The translations under genes and the position numbers were made by a program. The notes under the pieces are model-generated. The model did not search any database and had not been told where the DNA came from. It worked only from the letters and a program-made list of their open reading frames with translations. A stretch of 15,338 nt of DNA from an uncultured Clostridia bacterium (GTDB lineage: Bacteria > Bacillota > Clostridia > Peptostreptococcales > Anaerovoracaceae): assembly GCA_934255435.1 (NCBI GenBank), contig CAKQNZ010000039.1, positions 1 through 15,338 of the forward strand, given 5' to 3'. How positions within the stretch are numbered: position 1 is the first letter of the stretch; every line of letters begins with the position of its first letter. Below, piece after piece: positions 7,214 to 14,337 of the stretch.

Positions 7214-8497
7214 ATGAATAAAAAAGCCGGATTCGATACTAAATGTGTTCACGGTACATACAAGGCGCAGAGCGGACAGCCGCAGGTGCTTCCTATCATA
7301 CAGAACACGACATACAGATACTACAATGCGCACGATGTGGCAGAGCTGTTCGATCTGGACAGCCCGAACCATATGTATACAAGACTGGGCAGTCCTACAG
7401 TGGATGCTCTCGAACAGAAGATGGCACTGCTTGAAGGTGGCACAGCAGGCATGGCCACTTCATCAGGACAGTCAGCTACGCTGATAACCATACTGAACCT
7501 CTGCAATGCAGGCGACCATGTGATATCTGCCACCAACATATATGGTGGCACGCACAATCTTTTGGATGTTTCCCTCAGAAAGCTGGGGATCGAAGTGGAT
7601 TTCATAGATCAGGATATATCGGTGGATGAAATAGTGAGCCATGCCAGACCTAACACAAAGGCTGTATTCGGTGAGACACTGGGCAATCCTGCACTGAGTG
7701 TCCTGGACATAGAGAAGTTTGCTGAAGCAGCAGACATGATCGGAGTACCGCTGGTAGTCGATAATACGCTGGCTACGCCGGCTCTTTGCAGGCCGCTTGA
7801 GCATGGAGCGAATATCGTGATACAGTCCACTACAAAGTATGCCGACGGACACGGCAGCTGTGTAGGCGGATGCGTGGTGGAAGGCGGCAACTTCGACTGG
7901 AACAGGAACGACAGGTTCCCGGGACTCACACAGCCTGACGAAAGCTATCACGGTCTTACTTTCTACGAAAAATTCGGTGATACGGCGTTCTGCACAAGAC
8001 TCAAGGCAGTACTGGTGAGAGACTTCGGATGCACGATGGCTCCGATGAACGCATATCTGACCCATCAGGGTCTGCAGACACTTCCGCTGAGGATGGAGCG
8101 TCACAGCCAGAATGCACTGGCGCTGGCAAAACATCTCAGGGACCACCCTATGGTGGACTGGATCATATATCCGGGACTTGGAAGCGACAGATACTACGAC
8201 CTTGCAAAGAAATATCTGCCGAAGGGAGCCAGCGGAGTCCTTTCCTTCGGAGTCAAAGGCGGCAGGGCAGCAGGCGAGAAATTCCTCGAAAATCTCGACC
8301 TGACAAGCGTAGTCGTGCATGTAGGCGATATCAGGACAAGTGCACTGCATCCTGCAAGCACTACACACAGACAGCTCACAGAAGAGCAGCAGCTTGCAGC
8401 AGGTATAACTCCGTCGCTCATAAGAGTATCTGTGGGCCTGGAATCCATCGAGGATATCATAGCTGATTTCGATCAGGCACTTGAAAAGATTAAATAA
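7214..8497 (+). CDS. metY: O-acetylhomoserine sulfhydrylase (O-acetylhomoserine aminocarboxypropyltransferase)
   Basis: PLP enzyme of the Cys/Met metabolism family. It makes homocysteine from O-acetylhomoserine and sulfide (or a methanethiol analogue) in the cytoplasm. In 427 residues, the MetY length and clearly longer than MetB/MetC, it shows the phosphate and active-site segment YTRLGSPT (55-62), SSGQSA (83-88), Tyr110 in TNIYGGTHN, Asp183 in VVDNT and the PLP lysine Lys208 in STTKYADGHGS. The C-terminal half carries FPGL and SALHPASTTH, typical of MetY. The ATG has AGGGAG upstream. metA follows after 27 bases, and the pair forms a complete homoserine-to-homocysteine route by direct sulfhydrylation. 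Cystathionine-type activity is less likely given length and context. Confidence 0.93.
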   Translation: MNKKAGFDTKCVHGTYKAQSGQPQVLPIIQNTTYRYYNAHDVAELFDLDSPNHMYTRLGSPTVDALEQKMALLEGGTAGMATSSGQSATLITILNLCNAGDHVISATNIYGGTHNLLDVSLRKLGIEVDFIDQDISVDEIVSHARPNTKAVFGETLGNPALSVLDIEKFAEAADMIGVPLVVDNTLATPALCRPLEHGANIVIQSTTKYADGHGSCVGGCVVEGGNFDWNRNDRFPGLTQPDESYHGLTFYEKFGDTAFCTRLKAVLVRDFGCTMAPMNAYLTHQGLQTLPLRMERHSQNALALAKHLRDHPMVDWIIYPGLGSDRYYDLAKKYLPKGASGVLSFGVKGGRAAGEKFLENLDLTSVVVHVGDIRTSALHPASTTHRQLTEEQQLAAGITPSLIRVSVGLESIEDIIADFDQALEKIK

Positions 8498-8524
8498 AGC
8501 AGACATCAGGAGGATAATCGGCAA

Positions 8525-9448
8525 ATGCCTTTAATAATACCAAATTCGCTTCCGGCGGCGGAAGCTTTGCAGAGTGAAAATATTTTTACAATGGACAGAG
8601 CCAGGGCGGTATCACAGGATATCCGTCCTCTTAAGATTGTCATAGTAAATCTCATGCCGACCAAGATAGCTACGGAGACACAGCTTGCCAGAGTACTGGC
8701 GAACAGTCCCCTGCAGGTGGAGATGACACTTGTGACTATGGATTCACACGAATCGACGCATATATCACAGGAACATATGGAGTCGTTTTACAAGACTCTG
8801 GATGAGATAAAGGGTGAATACTACGATGGTATGATCCTGACAGGGGCGCCTGTTGAGCAGATGCCTTTCGAAGAGGTGGATTACTGGAGTGAACTCTGCG
8901 ATATATTCGAGTTTGCGAAGACCCATGTATACAGCAGTATGTTCATATGCTGGGGAGCGCAGGCCGCATTGTATTATCATTACGGCATACCTAAGCGACT
9001 TCTGGATAAAAAGGTTTTCGGTATATTCGAACACCGTGTTGCGAGGCCGCACAACCCGCTGGTCAGAGGTTTCGATGAGATCTTCTACGCACCTCATTCA
9101 AGACATACGGAGGTGCTCAAAAGCGATATCGAAAAAGAGCCTGCTCTGAGGATGCTGGCGGAATCGGACGAGGTAGGACCTCATATAATATCAACGGAGA
9201 ACGGAAGACAGATATTCATACTGGGACATCAGGAGTATGACAAAGAAACTCTTGCCGGCGAATACTTCAGAGACGTGAAGAAAGGTCTGGATATCGATGT
9301 ACCTGCCAATTATTTCAGGGACGATGATCCCGAAAAGGAAATACTGTTCAGATGGAGGAGCCACGCCAGCCTTCTGTTCAGCAACTGGCTGAACTATTAT
9401 GTATACCAGGCAACTCCGTACGACCTTGAACAGATGACAGAAGGCTGA
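8525..9448 (+). CDS. metA: Homoserine O-acetyltransferase (MetA type)
   Basis: Activates homoserine by acylation for methionine synthesis. The 307-residue protein is a complete MetA: the N-terminus [11 protein letters not shown], the nucleophile Cys142 in [10 protein letters not shown], and His235 and Glu237 in ILGHQEYD. Position 111 is glutamate ([13 protein letters not shown]). In characterised MetA proteins Glu111 goes with acetyl-CoA and Gly111 with succinyl-CoA, so this is predicted to be an acetyltransferase despite the frequent succinyltransferase label. That fits the adjacent metY, which uses O-acetylhomoserine. AGGAGG at 8508-8513 is 11 bases from the ATG, slightly far. The last codons contain a likely promoter for the next gene. 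Family certain, acyl donor inferred. Confidence 0.95.
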   Translation: MPLIIPNSLPAAEALQSENIFTMDRARAVSQDIRPLKIVIVNLMPTKIATETQLARVLANSPLQVEMTLVTMDSHESTHISQEHMESFYKTLDEIKGEYYDGMILTGAPVEQMPFEEVDYWSELCDIFEFAKTHVYSSMFICWGAQAALYYHYGIPKRLLDKKVFGIFEHRVARPHNPLVRGFDEIFYAPHSRHTEVLKSDIEKEPALRMLAESDEVGPHIISTENGRQIFILGHQEYDKETLAGEYFRDVKKGLDIDVPANYFRDDDPEKEILFRWRSHASLLFSNWLNYYVYQATPYDLEQMTEG

Positions 9449-9454
9449 TATATT
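9426..9454 (+). promoter_or_regulatory. Probable promoter of fbp, overlapping the end of metA
   Basis: TTGAAC (9426-9431), 17 bases, then TATATT (9449-9454): near-consensus hexamers at ideal spacing. The -35 lies in the last codons of metA and the -10 directly after its stop. Transcription would begin near 9461, ahead of the GGAGGT of fbp. No terminator separates metA from fbp, so read-through from metY-metA is also possible. Confidence 0.55.
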
Positions 9455-9492
9455 ATGCTTGATGGAATTAACTGTTATGGAGGTAGTTTTGT

Positions 9493-11442
9493 ATGGTGGA
9501 TCAGAATCTGCTGAAACTTTTATCAAAGAAATATCCTGACGTCAAGTCAGCTACAGAAGAAATAGTCAATCTCAGTGCTATAATGTCACTGCCGAAGGGT
9601 ACAGAATATTTTCTCAGTGACCTTCACGGCGAGCATGAAGCATTCATACATATGCTAAAAAGTGCATCAGGAGTTATCAAGGCAAAGATAGATGAGATAT
9701 TTGGACCGGATCTTACCCGTGATGAACGTGAGCGTCTTGCAGCACTTGTTTACAATGCAGATGCAGAAATAAAGCGTCGCAGGAAGACAACAGAGGACTT
9801 CGACAAGTGGTGCAAAGAGTCAATTTTCAACCTTGTACTCATCTGCAAGTCCGTGTCCAACAAATATACGAGATCCAAGGTGCGTAAACGTCTGCCGAAG
9901 GAATATGCATATATACTGGACGAGCTTCTGCACAATGACGATGAAGCCAACAAAGGCAACTACTACGGTCAGATAATCAGTACTATAGTAGACTGCGGTG
10001 TGGCAGAGGAATTCATCGAAGAGCTTACAGAAGTCATCAGCTCTCTGGCTGTAGACAGGCTGCACATAATCGGAGATATATGGGACAGAGGTTCACATCC
10101 TGACAGGATAATGGATTTTCTGATGACTTACCATGATGTGGATTTCCAGTGGGGCAATCACGACATAGTATGGATGGGAGCAGCTACAGGAAACTGGGCG
10201 TGCATGACCAATGTCCTCAGGATGAATATAAGCTACAACAATTTCGATATGCTGGAGATAGGCTACGGCATAAATCTGAGGCCGCTGGCGGTAATGGCAG
10301 AAAAAGTCTACGGCGATGATCCTTGTGAATTTTTCATGCCGAAGAGACTTGAAGAAAATAAATACGACCCGATCGAAGACAGCCTCGCAGCTAAGATGAA
10401 CAAGGCTATATCCATATGTCAGTTCAAAGTGGAAGGGCAGAGGATCATGGCGCATCCTGAATACGGTCTTGAAAACAGGCTGCTTTTGGATAAGATAGAT
10501 CATGAGAACGGTACGATACAGCTGAAGAGCGGTGTTTATCCTCTCAGGGATTCGAATTTCCCTACGATAGACCCGGCAGCTCCTTACAAACTCACGCAGG
10601 ATGAGCTTGATGTGCTTAATGCACTGGAAGCATCTTTCCTAAACAGTGAAAAACTCCAGAAACATATCAGGTTCATCTACAGCCACGGTGCGCTTTATAC
10701 AGCGGTAAACGGCAATCTGCTGTATCACGGCTGTATACCTATGGATGAAGACGGCAATTTTGAGGAGTGTACTGTAAATGGAGTGACAAAGTCGGGCAAG
10801 GCGTATATGGATTATCTTGACAGTCAGGTGAGAAAGGCATATTTCGATCCGGACAAGTCAGAAGAGACAGGCAGGTCAGGAGATCTGATGTGGTATCTGT
10901 GGCTTTCCAAAAAGTCACCGCTTTTCGGAAAGGATCAGATGACTACATTCGAACGCTGCTTCATTGCAGACAAAGCTACTCACAAGGAACATACCGTGAA
11001 CTATTACAAGCTGATAAAACGCAGGGACATATGCGAGAAGATACTTGCAGAATTCGGTCTGGAACCGAAGACTTCTCACATCCTCAACGGTCATGTGCCT
11101 GTAAAGATAAAAGACGGAGAAAGCCCTGTGAAGGGAGAAGGCAAGCTCATCGTCATAGACGGAGGCATGTCCAAGGCATATCAGAAACAGACCGGTATAG
11201 CCGGATATACGTTCATATTCAATTCAAGATATATGGCACTTGCCGAGCACAAGCCGTACAGTCCTCTGCAGCCTGACGGCACACAGGAGTTCCATTCACC
11301 TGTGATAAGGACGGTGCAGACGCTGGGGCGCAGGATGTATGTCAAGGACACAGACCAGGGCAAGGAACTGATGCGTGAAGTAGAAGAACTCAAGGCGCTT
11401 GTCAGAGCGTACAGGACAGGCGAACTCAAGGAAAGAGTATAA
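9493..11442 (+). CDS. fbp: Fructose-1,6-bisphosphatase class III
   Basis: Gluconeogenic enzyme that hydrolyses fructose 1,6-bisphosphate to fructose 6-phosphate. Class III FBPase is a large Firmicute form unrelated to the E. coli enzyme and built on a metallophosphatase core. The 649-residue length matches the family. Metal-binding motifs are visible: Asp43 and His45 in LSDLHGEHE, Asp195 with Asp198-Arg199 in IIGDIWDRG, and Asn222-His223 in WGNHD. Later segments ILNGHVPVK and VIDGGMSKAYQ supply the remaining histidine and aspartate of this fold. ATG 9493 has GGAGGT upstream. It follows metA after 44 bases with a likely promoter of its own, and a strong terminator follows. Nothing unusual is apparent. 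Confidence 0.96.
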   Translation: MVDQNLLKLLSKKYPDVKSATEEIVNLSAIMSLPKGTEYFLSDLHGEHEAFIHMLKSASGVIKAKIDEIFGPDLTRDERERLAALVYNADAEIKRRRKTTEDFDKWCKESIFNLVLICKSVSNKYTRSKVRKRLPKEYAYILDELLHNDDEANKGNYYGQIISTIVDCGVAEEFIEELTEVISSLAVDRLHIIGDIWDRGSHPDRIMDFLMTYHDVDFQWGNHDIVWMGAATGNWACMTNVLRMNISYNNFDMLEIGYGINLRPLAVMAEKVYGDDPCEFFMPKRLEENKYDPIEDSLAAKMNKAISICQFKVEGQRIMAHPEYGLENRLLLDKIDHENGTIQLKSGVYPLRDSNFPTIDPAAPYKLTQDELDVLNALEASFLNSEKLQKHIRFIYSHGALYTAVNGNLLYHGCIPMDEDGNFEECTVNGVTKSGKAYMDYLDSQVRKAYFDPDKSEETGRSGDLMWYLWLSKKSPLFGKDQMTTFERCFIADKATHKEHTVNYYKLIKRRDICEKILAEFGLEPKTSHILNGHVPVKIKDGESPVKGEGKLIVIDGGMSKAYQKQTGIAGYTFIFNSRYMALAEHKPYSPLQPDGTQEFHSPVIRTVQTLGRRMYVKDTDQGKELMREVEELKALVRAYRTGELKERV

Positions 11443-11468
11443 AACTTAACAGAAAGTACAATCAACAT

Positions 11469-11507
11469 TCTGCCGGATATGATGGTCATACCGGCAGATT
11501 TAATTTT
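11469..11507 (+). terminator. Rho-independent terminator after fbp
   Basis: TCTGCCGG (11469-11476) pairs with CCGGCAGA (11491-11498). TATGA/TCATA inside extends the stem after one bulged A, with loop TGG. A T-rich tract TTTAATTTTT follows. It ends the rightward metY-metA-fbp region, facing the leftward DtxR-family gene. Confidence 0.88.
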
Positions 11508-11516
11508 TAAAAACAG

Positions 11517-11558
11517 TAAAAAAGAGACACGCCGGATAACGGTACCGGCAGTGTCTCT
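11517..11558 (-). terminator. Rho-independent terminator of the deoD-DtxR operon
   Basis: Read leftward, AGAGACAC (11558-11551) and GTGTCTCT (11530-11523) form the outer stem and GCCGG (11549-11545) with CCGGC (11535-11531) the inner stem, with one bulged base. A run of six Ts follows on the minus strand (from 11523 down). It stands back to back with the fbp terminator, so the two convergent operons each have their own. The 140 bases between fbp and the DtxR-family gene hold only these two structures. Confidence 0.88.
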
Positions 11559-11582
11559 GATAATCACATAAAAATCTTCAGA

Positions 11583-11960
11583 TCATTTCTTTTCTTTGAT
11601 GTGGTCGAGGTGCTTTTTAAGGCATTCGAATGTTTCCTGGCTGAGATGATGCTCTATCTTGCATGCATCTTCCACTGCCACATCTTCAGAAACGCCCAGA
11701 AGCCTGAACATTTCACTCAGAACAGTATGACGTTCGTACATTTTTGATGCGATGGCAGAGCCCTCTTCGGTGAGGAATATATGTCCGTCTTCGTTCCTGG
11801 TGATATATCCATTTGTCTCCAGCTGCTTCATTGCAACGCTTACGCTCGGTTTGGAAAATCCGAGGTAGTTAACGATATCTATCGATCTGACGTTGCCTTT
11901 CTGCTTGTGAAGGATAAGTACAGCTTCAAGATAATTTTCTGCTGATTCAAGTATTTTCAA
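11583..11960 (-). CDS. DtxR/MntR-family metal-dependent transcriptional regulator
   Basis: Short 125-residue iron/manganese-responsive repressor of the MntR length, lacking the SH3-like third domain of DtxR. Residues 5-65 form the winged helix-turn-helix (NYLEAVLILHK, then IVNYLGFSKPSVSVAMKQL and LTEEGSAIA). Residues 75-125 form the metal-binding dimerisation helices. By position the metal ligands would be Asn9, Glu12, His78, Cys100, Glu103 and His104. Cys100 matches DtxR/IdeR (Cys102) rather than MntR (Glu99), and Asn9 replaces MntR Asp8 or DtxR Met10. Iron or manganese specificity therefore cannot be assigned. The start is TTG: no ATG is in frame nearby and a good GGAGG lies 7 bases upstream. 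It follows deoD by 17 bases, apparently as the second gene of one operon. No metal transporter gene is close. Confidence 0.9.
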   Translation of the reverse strand: MKILESAENYLEAVLILHKQKGNVRSIDIVNYLGFSKPSVSVAMKQLETNGYITRNEDGHIFLTEEGSAIASKMYERHTVLSEMFRLLGVSEDVAVEDACKIEHHLSQETFECLKKHLDHIKEKK

Positions 11961-11977
11961 ATTCCTACCTCCCTGAT

Positions 11978-12685
11978 CTATCTTACTGCAAGTTCTAGAG
12001 CAAGAGTCATCATATCGGTGAATGATGTCTGCCGTTCTTCGGCTGTTGCTTTTTCACCTGTTACAAAATTGTCGCTTATAGTCATGATCGCCAGTGCATT
12101 GACTTTATTGAATGCGGCGTTCATATAAAGTGCAGCGGCTTCCATCTCTACTGCCAGCACGTTCATAGATGCCCATTTCTTCCACCAGTCTTCTTTCTGT
12201 TCATAGAAAACGTCGCATGATACGATGTTGCCTGCCTTGAACGGTATGTCTTTGGCTTTCGAAGCTTCATTCAGCTTCATCAGCAGTTCATAGCTGGCAC
12301 ATGGCGAATAATTGCCCGGCATGTCGAATGTGTGGATATAGTTTGAATCGGTGGACGCCGCAACGCCGGCAACGATGTCTCTGATTTTGATATCCTCGTG
12401 GAAAGAACCTGCTGTTCCTATCCTGATAAGATTCTGTACGTTGTATTCTGTGATAAGCTCCCAAGAATATATACCCATGGAAGGCATACCCATACCTGTC
12501 CCCTGGACTGAAACAGGGACTCCTTTATACGTTCCTGTATATCCGAACATACCTCTGATCTCGTTATAGCATCTTGGGTTTTCAAGGAAACTCTCAGCAA
12601 TGAAACGTGCTCGCAGCGGATCTCCCGGCAGAAGGACTGTTTCAGCGATATCACCTGTTGATGCAGCATTTATATGTGTACTCAT
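11978..12685 (-). CDS. deoD: Purine nucleoside phosphorylase DeoD-type
   Basis: Hexameric nucleoside phosphorylase that splits purine (deoxy)nucleosides into base and (deoxy)ribose 1-phosphate for salvage. The 235-residue protein shows His4 in STHINA (ribose contact), the phosphate-loop LLPGDPLRARFIAE, the segment GTGMGMPSMGIYSWEL, Arg88 in LIRIGTAGS, the nucleoside motif VEMEAAALY (179-187) and the catalytic aspartate Asp205 in TISDN. E. coli has Asp204 there without Met1, so the base-protonating residue typical of the 6-oxo and 6-amino accepting DeoD class is kept. The ATG has AAAGG upstream and an extended -10 promoter lies 40 bases before it. The DtxR-family regulator follows after 17 bases, an unusual operon partner. 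Confidence 0.96.
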   Translation of the reverse strand: MSTHINAASTGDIAETVLLPGDPLRARFIAESFLENPRCYNEIRGMFGYTGTYKGVPVSVQGTGMGMPSMGIYSWELITEYNVQNLIRIGTAGSFHEDIKIRDIVAGVAASTDSNYIHTFDMPGNYSPCASYELLMKLNEASKAKDIPFKAGNIVSCDVFYEQKEDWWKKWASMNVLAVEMEAAALYMNAAFNKVNALAIMTISDNFVTGEKATAEERQTSFTDMMTLALELAVR

Positions 12686-12722
12686 AACAAACCTTTCTTA
12701 AAATATTTTGTTTATTTATAAC

Positions 12723-12750
12723 AGTATAACACAATTGCAGATTTATTAAA
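12723..12750 (-). promoter_or_regulatory. Probable extended -10 promoter of deoD
   Basis: On the minus strand TGTTATACT combines an extended -10 TG with TATACT (12728-12723). A weak -35, TTTAAT (12750-12745), lies 16 bases upstream. The start of transcription would be near 12716, leaving about 30 bases of AT-rich leader. I see no operator or purine riboswitch in it. Confidence 0.5.
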
Positions 12751-12769
12751 ATGATTAAATGATATTAAT

Positions 12770-12791
12770 GCTGCAGCCATGGATCTGCAGC
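12770..12791 (-). terminator. Hairpin after ldcA, possible weak terminator
   Basis: GCTGCAG (12770-12776) and CTGCAGC (12785-12791) form a perfect 7-bp stem with an 8-base loop about 10 bases after the ldcA stop. On the minus strand the following bases are AT-rich but lack a clean T-run, so termination may be weak and read-through into deoD is possible. Confidence 0.45.
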
Positions 12792-12801
12792 CAGGATGCC
12801 A

Positions 12802-13764
12802 TTACAGGATGTCAAGGCTGACAGATGGACTGCTGATACCGGCGTCCATAGCTATACGGCATCCCAGCGGCAGTGTGCTCTGGGGGTATGCATGACCTGC
12901 TCTGAAGTTCGATATGACAGGCTTGCCCCAGGGCAGTACGACTTCTTTTATTATATCATCAAGCTCAAGTGTCGATGATGCTATCACGGTGCCCGGTGGC
13001 ACAGTGTCATGATCAGGCTCATCACATTCGCTGAATATGCCCAGTATCACGCCTGCACAGTTTCGGAATTTGCCTGCCAGTGAAAGTGCGGTCAGGGATC
13101 TGTCAAGCTTATAAGGTCTTTCTCCCACGTCTTCTATGAAAAGTATCCTGTCTTTTGTATCAACTTCATAGGGGGAGCCAAGGGTGGCCGCAAGCAGGGA
13201 AATATTGCCTCCGGTGAGTATACCTTCAGCGGCGCCTTTGTTCATGATACAGAGCTTCTCACCCGGGGGATTGGCAAGATGCCTGATACCGGCAGGATCG
13301 AAAAGGGCTGTTTTAAGAGATGACAATGTGAAATCATCGAGTTTCGTATAGTCTGTGTTGGGCATGGGACCATGAAAGGTGATGAATCCGCAAAGTCTGC
13401 TGATGGCTGTGTGCAGGGCGGTTATATCACTGTATCCGGTGAAAACCTTGCAGTTGTTTCTGATATTCGTAAAGTCGATGAGAGGAAGGAGCCTTGTGGC
13501 GCCGAAACCTCCCCGGAGACAGAATATGCCCTTTATGTCTTTGTCGCAGAAAGCTCTGTTGATGTCATCAGCGCGCAGAGTATCGCTTCCAGCCATATAG
13601 CCGTGATGCATATGGCAGCTGTCCATCACAACAGCTCTGAGTCCAAGAAATTCTATCGATCTTACAGCAGCTTCGAGATTTTTTTCAGGGACAGGCGATG
13701 ATGGAGCTGTAAGGGCGACTTTGTCGCCTTCTCTGAGTTTTTCAGGATATCTGAGAGAATACAT
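12802..13764 (-). CDS. ldcA: LD-carboxypeptidase (peptidase family S66, muramoyltetrapeptide carboxypeptidase)
   Basis: Serine peptidase of family S66. The LdcA branch removes the terminal D-alanine from murein tetrapeptides in cell-wall recycling; the related MccF branch inactivates microcin C. The 320-residue protein shows the nucleophile Ser112 in FTGYSDITALH, Glu211 in FIEDVGERPYKLDR and His291 in AGHAYPQSTLPLG, the expected Ser-Glu-His triad. RGGFGATRLLPLID and GPMP are further family motifs. There is no signal peptide, so it acts in the cytoplasm. The ATG has GGAGG upstream. It lies 160 bases downstream of rpsT, beyond a terminator. I found no good promoter between that terminator and the gene, so expression may depend on read-through or on an element I cannot see. 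Recycling versus immunity function is not decidable from sequence. Confidence 0.93.
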   Translation of the reverse strand: MYSLRYPEKLREGDKVALTAPSSPVPEKNLEAAVRSIEFLGLRAVVMDSCHMHHGYMAGSDTLRADDINRAFCDKDIKGIFCLRGGFGATRLLPLIDFTNIRNNCKVFTGYSDITALHTAISRLCGFITFHGPMPNTDYTKLDDFTLSSLKTALFDPAGIRHLANPPGEKLCIMNKGAAEGILTGGNISLLAATLGSPYEVDTKDRILFIEDVGERPYKLDRSLTALSLAGKFRNCAGVILGIFSECDEPDHDTVPPGTVIASSTLELDDIIKEVVLPWGKPVISNFRAGHAYPQSTLPLGCRIAMDAGISSPSVSLDIL

Positions 13765-13793
13765 CTGATACCTCCATAAAATGATTCATAATA

Positions 13794-13826
13794 CAAAAAA
13801 AGATGGGAGACACATCCATCTTTTTC
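13794..13826 (-). terminator. Terminator between rpsT and ldcA
   Basis: AGATGG (13801-13806) and CCATCT (13816-13821) form a stem that the flanking As and Ts can extend to ten pairs. On the minus strand seven Ts follow (13801-13795), making a strong leftward terminator for rpsT. The other strand also has a T-rich tail, so it may work both ways. Being placed between the rpsT spacer and ldcA, it could alternatively act as an attenuator for ldcA. Confidence 0.82.
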
Positions 13827-13830
13827 TTTT

Positions 13831-13924
13831 GTGAACGATATATTGTTCGTTTTCCGTAAACCGCAGGGAACCACTCCTGCGATTCAGTGCATTTAACTTA
13901 TGCACGGGTGGGGACGGGTGAGAA
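13831..13924 (-). other. Hairpin-rich spacer downstream of rpsT (possible structured RNA)
   Basis: The 94 bases hold several consecutive hairpins. GTGCAT/ATGCAC (13887-13892 with 13900-13905) and CGCAGG/CCTGCG (13862-13867 with 13876-13881) are perfect 6-bp stems. GAACGA/TTGTTC (13833-13838 with 13843-13848) is a third with a wobble pair. Next to rpsT is an imperfect 10-base tandem repeat, CGGGTGGGGA then CGGGTGAGAA on the plus strand (13905-13924), giving a C-rich tract in the rpsT transcript. The terminator at 13794-13826 follows. I cannot match this to a riboswitch class I know; a T-box-like UGGUUCC occurs, but the rest of a T-box is missing. It may simply be the rpsT 3' untranslated region. 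Confidence 0.4.
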
Positions 13925-14191
13925 TTAGGCGTTAGCCTTGTTGAATCTCTTGTATAATCTTGATACTTTTCTTGCAGCAGCGTTCTTGTGGATAGTGTTC
14001 TTAGCAGCAGCCTGCATCAGCTTCTTCTCTGCCAGTACCAGCTTTTCCTTTGCTGTTGCCATGTCGCCTGCTTCGATAGCTGCATCAAAAGCCTTCAGAA
14101 CAGTCTTGATATGACCCTTGATACGTCTGTTTCTTGCAGTCTTCTTGTCAATTACACGGATTCTTTTCTTTGCGGATTTAATGTTTGCCAT
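13925..14191 (-). CDS. rpsT: 30S ribosomal protein S20
   Basis: Small basic protein that binds 16S rRNA early in 30S assembly. From ATG 14191 it is 88 residues, the normal length, starting MANIKSAKKRIRVIDKKTAR and ending RLYKRFNKANA, both typical of bacterial S20. The frame stays open 20 codons further upstream, but that part has no family match and would remove the promoter-to-start spacing. The ribosome-binding site is atypical, a GTGGGG about 8 bases upstream rather than AGGAGG; S20 genes elsewhere are known for weak starts linked to autoregulation, so this may matter. A strong promoter precedes it. It is divergent from gpr, an arrangement often seen in Firmicutes. Confidence 0.97.
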   Translation of the reverse strand: MANIKSAKKRIRVIDKKTARNRRIKGHIKTVLKAFDAAIEAGDMATAKEKLVLAEKKLMQAAAKNTIHKNAAARKVSRLYKRFNKANA

Positions 14192-14239
14192 TGTTTTACC
14201 CCACTTTCTTTTATTGATATAGCTAAATTCGCAACAATA

Positions 14240-14268
14240 AGTATATACCACCGGTGTTCTGTTTTCAA
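14240..14268 (-). promoter_or_regulatory. Strong sigma-A promoter of rpsT
   Basis: On the minus strand TTGAAA (14268-14263), 17 bases, then TATACT (14245-14240): near-consensus hexamers at ideal spacing, as expected for a ribosomal protein gene. Transcription would start near 14233, giving a leader of about 40 bases. The region also lies just upstream of gpr, whose own sporulation promoter I could not identify with confidence. Confidence 0.8.
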
Positions 14269-14337
14269 GGGTTTCCGGGAATAAATGTGATGAAAACTGT
14301 AAAAATTAATATAAAAGAACGAAAAGAGGTGCCTATA

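Noticed and set aside
7472..8524. A 350-codon open frame on the minus strand opposite metY
   Set aside because: It lies wholly antisense to a well-conserved PLP enzyme with intact motifs, its translation has no recognisable domain, and it has no good ribosome-binding site. It looks like a by-product of codon bias.
13850..13885. T-box-like element (GGAGTGGTTCCCTGCGG on the minus strand)
   Set aside because: It differs from the conserved UGGNACC core, the spacer is too short for a stem I and specifier loop, and ldcA is not a usual T-box target.
13827..13924. c-di-AMP (ydaO) riboswitch ahead of a cell-wall peptidase gene
   Set aside because: Short stretches look vaguely similar, but the paired conserved GAAUC and GGGAGG-type blocks and overall size of that class are not there.
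14192..14251. Longer S20 with 20 extra N-terminal residues
   Set aside because: The extension has no resemblance to S20 and would start within the promoter region; ATG 14191 gives the standard 88-residue protein.
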